Assembly (NCBI GenBank): GCA_002454335.1
Contig: DKIP01000110.1
Location: 1 to 15,530 of the forward strand
Length of the DNA: 15,530 nt
From: Cytophagaceae bacterium UBA6715
GTDB taxonomy: Bacteria > Bacteroidota > Bacteroidia > Cytophagales > Spirosomataceae
Reading direction: 5' to 3'
A model generated the notes under the pieces. The model had not been told where the DNA came from and searched no databases. It saw only the letters and a program-made list of their open reading frames with translations. The first letter of the stretch is position 1; every line of letters starts with the position of its first letter. This document shows positions 7,335 through 15,400 of the stretch, one piece after another. A program made the position numbers and the translations under genes.

Positions 7335-9209
7335 TTAAAAATAGCGATTTGAAAATTCAGCGTGCGTTTTGGAATTGGGTCCCATAAACACACGCGCATA
7401 AATGCGGATAACTGCTAAGCCATCCAAAATAAAACTCAACGACACAATGGCCGCCAAAGCAAATTGATCTTCATGGATGTGTGAGAAAATTAAGTCTTCA
7501 CCAATGAATGCTGGGGTAATCGGAAAACCTGTCAATCCGAGGCAAGCCAATAAAAAAATCAAAGCAATTTTGGGATGTGTCTCAGAAAGCCCCTGAAAAC
7601 GACCCAAACTTATTTTACCTTCGATGCGGAATAAGCGTTGAAGCGTTATATATCCAATCAATCCCGCAATCAATATTCCACTTAGGTAGAGCACATTTTC
7701 TACTGGGTCAAATTTTTCATTAAATGAAATTGCTAGGGCGATCCAACAGTGATTCATGATCACTAATATCCAAGCTAAACGAACTGAATGGCGTTGCGTG
7801 AAGGATTTCAAAACCAAGATTAACCCCAAAAAGGCAAATACCACGGGAGTAGCTTCCTGTAAGTTTTCTGGGAACAAATGCGTTTGCTTCATCGCATAAA
7901 ATCCCAAAGCAAATGCAGGAATAAAGAACAACATTAACCGTCTTCCGTTTATGAAATTCAGTTTATTGCCAGCCCACTTCAATGGATTCCAGAAGTACGC
8001 ATACATCATGGTGTCTAAATTCCATTCTTTCAAACACAATACATATATACTATGCTGTAAACGCTTGGGTAATGAATCCTCGATTGTTTTTGCACGTGGC
8101 TCAAAGGAATAGAATTGCTCCCGAATCAAATAACTGACCACAGATGGTGATACCAATAATTGGTAGGTTCTCAAAAAGGCATTTCCTGCAAAATGGAATA
8201 AAGCTAGCGATTCATAACCCAGCGAAATTTCTATGAAAATAATACCAATTTGTGCAATTGAGGCATAGGCAATCTGACTTTTTACGGATGATTGTACGCG
8301 AGCAATTCCGGTTGCAATAAGGGTCGTTAGGAGCCCTAAAGCAATAATTATAATGCGCACCGAACTTTGATATTCCCAAAATGGAAATGTGCGTAACAAT
8401 AAAAAGGCCCCAATGTGAACGGATAAACTACCATAAAAAATAGCACTTGACGGCGTAGGCCCTTCCATGGCGCGTGGTAACCAGGACGAAAAGGGCAATT
8501 GGGCAGATTTAGCAGCTGCCGACAACAATATCATCGCTGAGATAAATACGCCAATGAAACTATGTTGCTGCAATTGTTCGTGTACTAATTCGGCATTATT
8601 TAATTGGTAAAACGTAATGTTCTGCCCCCACAAATGGTGACTTGCCCACATAGCTAAAATTAAGCCCACATCCCCGATTCGATAAATCGAGAATACCTTC
8701 ACGGCATTTTTTACGGGTAAAAAGCGTTCCCGATAAAAGGAGATCAATAAGAAAGAGGAAATTCCTAAAATTTCCCAACCCACAAACAAGGTCTCTAGGT
8801 TTCCTGATAAAGTTGTTATGCTATATCCGAGGTAAAAGAACAAGGTTGTATTGAAAAAGCGCTTATAACCTGCTTCACGGTGTAAATAGGTGCGCGAATA
8901 CATCGTCACCATGAAGGTCAACAAAGCACCCACAAGCAAATAAACAGCCGTAATTTTGTCAAACAAGAAATCAATTTGAAAAATATAGTCCTCGTTTTGA
9001 AACAGGATTATTTCCTTTACTTGAAAGGTATTTGCCCCTGTCAATATCCAATCCGCCACATAAATCGTTGCAGTGATCCATTGAATCGTCATGGTCAGGA
9101 AGGCTATTCCAGAGATTAGCCGTTCATTGTTTTTAGGTAAGATCAGACTTACCAAAAAACCTACAATCGGAACCCAAATAAATAAGGGTAATAAGGTGTT
9201 TATGGTCAT
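7335..9209 (-). CDS. dabB: DabB, membrane subunit of the DAB inorganic-carbon pump (NuoL-like)
   Basis: This 624-residue polytopic protein belongs to the proton-conducting membrane transporter family (NuoL/MrpA). It has about 14-16 hydrophobic segments. Family landmarks include GWEILGISS (144-152, Glu146 in the membrane), AAAKSAQLPFSSWLPRAMEGPTPSSA (231-256, Lys234) and SVHIGAF (263-269). No other complex I or Mrp genes lie beside it. Instead dabA ends 1 nt before its start, with TAG-T-ATG across the junction, and this pairing identifies it as DabB. In the DAB system DabB is thought to couple cation flow to the CO2-hydrating activity of DabA, giving one-way accumulation of bicarbonate in the cytoplasm. 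The stop is followed 12 nt later by the SulP gene. The start is fixed by the junction and the first transmembrane helix (about 6-24). An isolated NuoL would be the alternative, but the partner gene makes that unlikely. Confidence 0.93.
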   Translation of the reverse strand: MTINTLLPLFIWVPIVGFLVSLILPKNNERLISGIAFLTMTIQWITATIYVADWILTGANTFQVKEIILFQNEDYIFQIDFLFDKITAVYLLVGALLTFMVTMYSRTYLHREAGYKRFFNTTLFFYLGYSITTLSGNLETLFVGWEILGISSFLLISFYRERFLPVKNAVKVFSIYRIGDVGLILAMWASHHLWGQNITFYQLNNAELVHEQLQQHSFIGVFISAMILLSAAAKSAQLPFSSWLPRAMEGPTPSSAIFYGSLSVHIGAFLLLRTFPFWEYQSSVRIIIIALGLLTTLIATGIARVQSSVKSQIAYASIAQIGIIFIEISLGYESLALFHFAGNAFLRTYQLLVSPSVVSYLIREQFYSFEPRAKTIEDSLPKRLQHSIYVLCLKEWNLDTMMYAYFWNPLKWAGNKLNFINGRRLMLFFIPAFALGFYAMKQTHLFPENLQEATPVVFAFLGLILVLKSFTQRHSVRLAWILVIMNHCWIALAISFNEKFDPVENVLYLSGILIAGLIGYITLQRLFRIEGKISLGRFQGLSETHPKIALIFLLACLGLTGFPITPAFIGEDLIFSHIHEDQFALAAIVSLSFILDGLAVIRIYARVFMGPNSKTHAEFSNRYF

Positions 9210-9210
9210 A

Positions 9211-11703
9211 CTAGTCTTGATTTAATAAGTAAACAGGAAAATTCTCTTGATTGCTTTCGATCACAGATTCTACATCCTTGATCACTTCCAAGGATTCGAT
9301 CAAGGGATTATAAGGCATGAATTCACCTCCACTAAATACGAACAATGCTTGTGTTTCAGGGTGAACAGCCACGAGTTTAACCCAATCATTGATGAACCAT
9401 TCATAGGTCTCCGGTGCGCGCTGTATTGTTTTTAACACAACTTCAGGGAAGTGTTCTACAATTAGCAGCAGTCGAACGGGATCGTGAACTTCTGTCATCT
9501 GTGCGGGTAACCCTGGGCGTAAATCCCCATCAATACCGTTCGCTACACCAAATAAGCCCATGACATTATGCGGTAATTTGGAACCAGCACCTAGTTTTTC
9601 CCCATCAACTCTTGAGAAATAATATTCCAAGTTAATTCCCCCACAAACCGGTGCAGCTGCCTTTAAAATACCAAATAGGTAATCGCCCGTAGGGTCAACA
9701 CGGTAGTCGAAGGAATTTAAAAACGAACGTCTATCCAAGAATAAGCCCTTTGATAATTCCCGTCTGCCTACAATGGCTAAGGCATTTGTCGCATGATTTA
9801 ATTCTGGACGCGGCTCAAAAATGGAAACCGAACGTGTCCGAATTTTTTCATGGATCGAAGCCGGAGATTCTTTTGAATTAATCGATTCAAAGCGTCTTGA
9901 ACGTTCTTTAGCATTTAGATCCAACGCCTTCTGGAATACCTCCTCATGTTTTGCATGCATCATTTTGTATTCCTGTGATGTAATTTGATCGTCATAAAAA
10001 ACGATTTCATCTCGGGTTGTGTCATGAAGTCCGCCGACGAACATTGTCGTTTCAGGGATTTGGATACCTCGTTCAGTCAAAATTACACGTACTTCAGGCT
10101 TATTTGCCATCTGACTTATCACACGCGCATTCACAGAACCCGCACGGCCTGAACAAGCGCCACAGTCATAGGCTGCATAATGCGGATTGTTAACTGAGCT
10201 TGCCCCATGTCCTACCACATAAATGATTGGTGCAAAATTGTCAACTAAGCCAATGCTCCTTAATTGTGCCTCAACCCGATTTGCCATCTCGTCAATTTTA
10301 AAGCCGAGTTGGAGTCCATTTTCCTCCGCTTGCATTGCATCAAAATCAACCTGTAATCCAGAAAATTTATCCATGTGGCGCAATGAAGATGCGGTTGCTG
10401 GACTCATGCTCGGTTTGAAGAGATTGATGAATAATTTAATTGCCGACCAAAATCCAAGGGTTTGCGAAAAAAACCAACCGCTGTAGAAATTGTGATTATG
10501 CTTAGAAAAATGTAGATCTTTTGCTCGCTTTTTATCCTCCCCAATTTCCTTAATCAGATATTTGGGTGTTACAGGAGCCGGGCACAATTTGGTATAAAAC
10601 TTGCCACCTACTGGTTGGTAGAAAAACTCGACACTAAAAAATCCGGGTGTCCCGAACGTTTCACAGGCAGGATCTAGGTTCTCTAAATACCTTCTGAATG
10701 AACATTCTCGGTCATCAATACAAAATAAACCTTGGAAAGATTTTTGATGTGGTGACACATATTCTACCCGCTCGGATTGAATACCTTTTAATACCTGATC
10801 GTAATAAGTCCATTCAAATGCTTCTTGCCAAAGTGACAAGACTTCCATCTGTTCTGATTTCACGATCGGATCATGTAAGGCAGGAATAGGCTCTGTAAGA
10901 TGTTGGTCTATTGATTTCCAGTCGCTACCTAATTTATGGTCGATTGCGTCTAACTCGAGCAATAATTCCAATAGAATTAATTCCTCTAATTTAATTTGAC
11001 GCTTATCCAAAAGGGTTTGTGGAAGATCCTCAATTGTGGAAACCATTCCCGACCAGCCTTGATGCGCGAATTGTTGGTCAAATAAATATTGTTCGTAGAA
11101 TGCATCGTTTTTGCCAACTAACAAAACTAAAACATCTTGAATTTGGGTATTTTCATTTAACAGCAAGGCGCGGCTTGTTTTCATTTTGAAAATACTGACC
11201 CAACTAATCGATTCAAGTTTACGAATCGCATCAAGAAATGATAAATTGTCAATAGGAAAATTCCAAATCGAGATACCTTGATCGAGGTAACTTCCAAGCA
11301 AACGAAATAAGGTCGGATGCACTAAAGAATCTAAATCAATACTGTACTGTTTTTTCCATTGACCACGTAATGCACCGATACGGGCATGATAGATGGAATT
11401 ATATTGGCCATGGAGTAATTTCCCTTTCCAAATTTCTTGATCTTCCCCCTTTTTTTGGCTGAGAATTCGATCAATTATCTTTTCAGATATCCTTCCCGAA
11501 TCATACAAAGAACGAAAGGTTTCTAAAGGGAAATACACCTGATACCCCAATTTAACATGAGCCATTTCTAATGCTTCATGAAAGGGTAAATGCTGAAAAG
11601 CATGTAAGGTATTATGATGCACAAAGTCCATTAAAGGGGCCTGTGCTGGCAAAAAGTGTTTCAGTTCATGAATCACTTGATGCAATTGAAATTTTTGTTG
11701 CAT
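9211..11703 (-). CDS. dabA: DabA (DUF2309 family), zinc-dependent subunit of the DAB inorganic-carbon pump
   Basis: The 830-residue protein matches the DUF2309/DabA family from end to end. The N-terminal signature is APLMDFVHHNTLHAFQHLPF (22-41). The carbonic-anhydrase-like zinc site is present: Cys328 and Asp330 in LFCIDDRE, His499 in VVGHG, and Cys514 in AAYDCGACSG. The Cys-X-Asp and His-X14-Cys spacings equal those of the Halothiobacillus DabA2 site (C351, D353, H524, C539). DabA is a cytoplasm-facing protein bound to DabB, and together they convert CO2 to bicarbonate vectorially. There is no signal peptide. A 66-nt gap separates it from the upstream small exported gene, and dabB follows after 1 nt. 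The start has no Shine-Dalgarno sequence, but the N-terminus aligns with the family motif at the expected distance. No RuBisCO or carboxysome genes are in the window, so the use of the bicarbonate is unknown. Confidence 0.96.
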   Translation of the reverse strand: MQQKFQLHQVIHELKHFLPAQAPLMDFVHHNTLHAFQHLPFHEALEMAHVKLGYQVYFPLETFRSLYDSGRISEKIIDRILSQKKGEDQEIWKGKLLHGQYNSIYHARIGALRGQWKKQYSIDLDSLVHPTLFRLLGSYLDQGISIWNFPIDNLSFLDAIRKLESISWVSIFKMKTSRALLLNENTQIQDVLVLLVGKNDAFYEQYLFDQQFAHQGWSGMVSTIEDLPQTLLDKRQIKLEELILLELLLELDAIDHKLGSDWKSIDQHLTEPIPALHDPIVKSEQMEVLSLWQEAFEWTYYDQVLKGIQSERVEYVSPHQKSFQGLFCIDDRECSFRRYLENLDPACETFGTPGFFSVEFFYQPVGGKFYTKLCPAPVTPKYLIKEIGEDKKRAKDLHFSKHNHNFYSGWFFSQTLGFWSAIKLFINLFKPSMSPATASSLRHMDKFSGLQVDFDAMQAEENGLQLGFKIDEMANRVEAQLRSIGLVDNFAPIIYVVGHGASSVNNPHYAAYDCGACSGRAGSVNARVISQMANKPEVRVILTERGIQIPETTMFVGGLHDTTRDEIVFYDDQITSQEYKMMHAKHEEVFQKALDLNAKERSRRFESINSKESPASIHEKIRTRSVSIFEPRPELNHATNALAIVGRRELSKGLFLDRRSFLNSFDYRVDPTGDYLFGILKAAAPVCGGINLEYYFSRVDGEKLGAGSKLPHNVMGLFGVANGIDGDLRPGLPAQMTEVHDPVRLLLIVEHFPEVVLKTIQRAPETYEWFINDWVKLVAVHPETQALFVFSGGEFMPYNPLIESLEVIKDVESVIESNQENFPVYLLNQD

Positions 11704-11769
11704 AAGAATATCGTGGCATTAATTCCACTTTTTAGGCGATTGAATAAAGGATTCCTCGTTGGGGGATTC

Positions 11770-12123
11770 CTACAGCCTAATATTCCTAAACTGAATGAAT
11801 AAGGGAGTTGAGTTGTGGTTTACCTTTGAATAGGTAAGATGGGCATTAGCAATAGCTGTGGCCCCCACTTGTGGGTAGGTAAATTCGCTGGAAAGTGGTA
11901 AATGGAAGAAACTAAGCTCATCTGAATCATCTTCATCTTCGCTATTGTCCGATTCTTCAAAAATTAAATTAATGAACGAGAGCTCTTTAGGCTCTGTTTT
12001 TTTAACTTTTTTTTGGTTGTTTGTTGATACTACCTCTTGTAAACCGAATACGTGCTTTGCCGACGCGACCGTCGTAAAGAAGCACACAGAAACAAAAAAG
12101 ATGAATAGCTTTAGCAAACGCAT
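11770..12123 (-). CDS. Small exported acidic protein of unknown function, first gene of the dab unit
   Basis: I do not recognise this 117-residue protein. It starts with a clear signal peptide (MRLLKLFIFFVSVCFFTTVASA, 1-22, cleavage expected before KHVF). The mature part of about 95 residues has a basic patch (QKKVKKTEPK, 37-46), then a strongly acidic run (EESDNSEDEDDSDE, 56-69), then an apolar C-terminal part ending in TPLFIQFRNIRL. There are no cysteines in the mature part and no second membrane helix, so it should be soluble in the periplasm or surface-exposed. The acidic run could bind cations, but this is only an inference. A promoter-like box lies 4 nt before the start, and dabA begins 66 nt after the stop with no terminator between, so it is probably co-transcribed with dabA, dabB and the SulP gene. 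The signal peptide and the gene's location make a real gene likely. Confidence 0.8.
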   Translation of the reverse strand: MRLLKLFIFFVSVCFFTTVASAKHVFGLQEVVSTNNQKKVKKTEPKELSFINLIFEESDNSEDEDDSDELSFFHLPLSSEFTYPQVGATAIANAHLTYSKVNHNSTPLFIQFRNIRL

Positions 12124-12127
12124 AGCG

Positions 12128-12135
12128 CAAATATA
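12128..12135 (-). promoter_or_regulatory. Bacteroidota -7 box (TATATTTG) at the head of the dab operon
   Basis: The minus strand reads TATATTTG, an exact match to the Bacteroidota -7 consensus TAnnTTTG, ending 4 nt before the ATG of the small exported gene. Transcription would begin at or within a few bases of the ATG, giving a leaderless or nearly leaderless mRNA. I see no clear TTG-type -33 element at the usual distance, which lowers confidence. Confidence 0.45.
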
Positions 12136-12190
12136 AATAAAAAAATAGGTGTTAGGTGATGTTAAGGTTTGTTAATTGTCGCAACTAGAG

Positions 12191-12306
12191 TCACTAGTCA
12201 CTAGTCGCTAGTAGTCTTTGATCAGTCAGGAGTCTGTTGTCAGTGGTCTGATGTCAGTCCGGAGTCTGGAGTCCGAAGATAATGGTCAGTTTACAGTTGT
12301 CGGAAG
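12191..12306. repeat. Heptamer array 2: degenerate 7-bp units of TCnnnnG type
   Basis: In steps of seven from 12191 the plus strand reads TCACTAG, TCACTAG, TCGCTAG, TAGTCTT, TGATCAG, TCAGGAG, TCTGTTG, TCAGTGG, TCTGATG. After a 4-nt partial unit at 12254 the phase resumes at 12258 with TCCGGAG, TCTGGAG, TCCGAAG, ATAATGG, TCAGTTT, ACAGTTG, TCGGAAG. Most units begin TC and end G, the same pattern as the first units of array 1 (3965-3999). It lies in the gene-free stretch 12124-12485, between the operon promoter and the terminator of the upstream gene. No open reading frame or RNA gene is apparent here. Confidence 0.75.
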
Positions 12307-12338
12307 ATATTGTATCGTCGCTAATCCTAATTACATCG

Positions 12339-12370
12339 AAAAAAAATGGGACTCAGAAAATTGAATCCCA
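12339..12370 (-). terminator. Rho-independent terminator of the upstream cytochrome/HEAT gene
   Basis: On the minus strand the 9-bp stem TGGGATTCA / TGAGTCCCA (one G-U pair, 6-nt loop) is followed by eight T. It lies about 115 nt after the stop of the large upstream gene, just past heptamer array 3, so that array would be transcribed as a 3' UTR. This terminator also makes the dab unit transcriptionally independent of the upstream gene. Confidence 0.85.
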
Positions 12371-12373
12371 CCT

Positions 12374-12478
12374 CTCAACTCTTAACTCTCAACTCTTAAC
12401 TCTTAACTCTTAACTCTCAACTCTCAACTCTTAACTCTCAACTCTTAACTCTTAACTCTTAACTCTTAACTCTCAACT
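12374..12478. repeat. Heptamer array 3: 15 tandem CTTAACT / CTCAACT units
   Basis: Fifteen uninterrupted 7-bp units occupy exactly 105 bp. Each is CTTAACT (nine) or CTCAACT (six), differing only at the third base. On the minus strand these read AGTTAAG and AGTTGAG, so every unit contains TAA or TGA. The array begins 7 nt after the stop codon of the large upstream gene and ends 3 nt before the terminator stem. The unit is identical to the main unit of array 1 (4021-4076), nearly 8.4 kb away. Confidence 0.95.
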
Positions 12479-12485
12479 CTTTGTC

Positions 12486-15400
12486 TTATTTCAATGACGA
12501 CAAAAACTCCACCACATCACGAATCTCACGCTTACTCATCAAGCCTCCCATGGGTGGCATACTAGATGGATAGTTTTCGCGCGATTTGATACGAGCCGTA
12601 GCAATGCGTAAAGGTTCTGCCTCACTCGTTTTCAACTGAATCTCCCCTTCCGTCTCTTGAATTACCGTTCCCGTTACTTCTTGGCCATCGGTTAAAACCA
12701 ATGAAATCATCCCATAACCAGGCGCAATTCTCGCACTAGGCTCAATTAGTGCTTGCAAGATTTGTTCTCTCGTTAAGCGCCTCCCAATTCCTTTTAAAGA
12801 TGGGCCCACAACGCCTCCTTCTCCGCCTACATTGTGGCAACGAATACATTCTACGGATTGATTACGTGTAAAAATGAGATTTCCATTTTGAATGTTCCCT
12901 CCATACAATGCATCCTTATATTCATCTGTCAAAGTCCCCTTGGTTCTCAAAGCATCTAATTTGGCAACTAATAATTCTGACTTTGTTGCCTCAACAGCCT
13001 CCATCAAGTCTAATTTAATTCCAGCAGGTAATTTATTGTCAACCATTCTGGTAATTAAATCAGCCAAAACATCTTGTGTGTTAGCTGCTGGCATTTTGGC
13101 AATACTCTGCAATAATTGTTGTTGCTCCGGTAGGCTGCCTTTCTCAAAAATGGGATTCGTGATGCTCGGAAGTTGAGTTTTTGTGATCGAAATTTTATCC
13201 AATGAGCCTAAGGCAAGCGCACGTATATTTCGGTCTATATCTTCAATGCCTTTTGTCAGCAATAAAGGTAGATTTTGGTCTTTCAACGCAATCAGCGAAC
13301 TCAATTGGCTTGCACGAACCTTCGGGCTTGGATGATTAAGGAACAACTGAGTTTGCTCCGATTTAACATCTTGTATCCCTAATTCAGCGATTAATTGGCC
13401 CGTAGCGGTTAATACTTCCAAGTTTTTGCTCTTCAAGAAATGAGGAATAATTGACCCAATTTTAGCGACTACATCCGATGCATTTCGATCTAAATGGCCA
13501 CGATAACGTCCATCCACGCGATCCAATACCGATGGATTTCCCCATGTGCCTAAGGTAGCAATGGCTTCAGCACGCAACGCATCCGGAATATCTTGTCGTT
13601 GGACATAGGCCACCAATAGATCGATTTCCTTGGCGGTACCCACTCGTAAACAAGCGTTAATAGCCCGACGGATCAAAGCTTCAGACTTCCAATTGGAAAC
13701 ACGCAATGTCTGTGCCAATGCCGGCAATGCTTCCGGGATGGATTCATCATCATGAATGGCACGTGCAGCTTCTGTTACGATGTATTCATCAGCATCTTGT
13801 AGGAACTGTGCAACAGCTGGATTTTTCAACCGACGTAATACCAATACGGCCGCAATGCGTAATGAACGATTCGTAGACGTAGCTAATGCCGCAATAGGTT
13901 CCACTTGTCCTATCCGACTTAATGCTAAAACAGCGGCATGACGTAAATACACATCTTGGTCTTGATTTTGTTTGATTAATTCAAGTAATGGATTTACAGC
14001 CTGCGTCGCCCCCATTCTACCTAAGGCCTGCGCTGCAAAGAATTGCACACGCGGTGTGCTTGATGCTAATCGAGGAATGATAGACGCAGCAGCTGAGCTA
14101 AATTTATTATCCCCCAATACTTTAATCGCCTGCGCTTGAATTTCCACATCCGCATCTTGAATTAAAGGGAGTAATAATTCATTTAATGAAGGCTTTGTAC
14201 GTGCTATTTGGCCAATCCCCCAAATCCCGTGCACGCGAGCTAATTGATTATCTTTTTGATTGATAGCCTGCAAAAGACTATTCGATTCCCCTCGAGCCAC
14301 CAATTCAAATTGGGCCTTTTGTCTTACCCGCATATCGCCGTAAAATAACAACTCACTCAATTGGCTTAGAGGCGCTTTGGCGTATTCCATTTGAATGAAT
14401 TCTTTTGTTTTTTGGCGTTCAGCGGCCAAATCATTGGATTCTTCATTAACATCCAATTTCCAAACACGTCCAAAATTCTTTACATCCCATCCGTTCACCC
14501 AATCCGCCGCATACAATGCACCTTCCGGACCAAATCGAATACCCGTTGGTAATATTCCACTCACCACATCCACTTCTGAATTAAAATCAAAAGATGCCCC
14601 TTTGGGCTTTAAATCAAATGCCCAAATATGTGAATTATTCGCATTTCCCACGAATTCAACCAAGAAAAACTTATTCTGCCATTTCTTACCCAATGCTGTC
14701 CCTGGATTAAAAACCATCCCCGTAGGTCCATTGTGGTAATTGCGAATCGGTGGAATAATATAAGCTGCTTGGCCTTCCCATCGAGGCAAATACAATTTTT
14801 CATCCATCCAAACCTTATATAAGTTGTTTTTCGGATCCGTATACTTTCCATATTGCCAGTTGGAGCGCCAACCAATATCCGCGCCCTCAACAATATGAAC
14901 TAAACGCTCACTTTCACCTGGATGATCGCCGTCATTATCTGAACTGATGATATTTCCATAGTGATCAAAAGCAAACTCGTGCGTATTTCGAATTCCGTAT
15001 GCGACAATTTCAAAGTCGGTTCCATCGGGATTTGAACGTACTAAAACACCTGAATTGGGATTGGGTAAATTACGGCCATCTACCGTTGTGATGTTTGCTC
15101 CAATATCCCCTATTTGCCAGTAAATCTTTCCATCGGGCCCTTCAATGACGCTCGACATACCATGTCCACCAAAACCAATATGTACGGCAAAACCGGTAGC
15201 AATGGATTTCGCATTTGTCCAAAGACCTTTCTTGTTTGTATTATCCAAACGCCATAAATCAGGCCCCACGGCAACGAATGCATCTTTTTTACGTACCAAT
15301 AATCCGCCGGCAACGTCAGTGACTTCTTGATTAAATTGATTTAAAATGCGCGTACCTTGATCCGCATATCCGTCCCCATTCTTATCTTCTAGTTTCCAGA

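Noticed and set aside
7335..9209. Reading the NuoL-like gene as a complex I or Mrp antiporter subunit
   Set aside because: No other complex I or Mrp genes adjoin it, and dabA ends 1 nt upstream, which is the defining context of dabB.
11747..11772. Repeated GGATTCCT around the end of the small exported gene, as a terminator or operator
   Set aside because: It is a short direct repeat with no stem and no T-run, so it does not support a terminator between this gene and dabA.
12374..12478. Possible CRISPR array
   Set aside because: Repeats are 7 bp with no spacers and no cas genes are present; it is a simple tandem array.
15297..15299. Met codon as the start of the cytochrome/HEAT protein
   Set aside because: Seventy-seven in-frame residues upstream continue the protein with calcium-loop motifs and no stop to the window edge, so the Met is internal.
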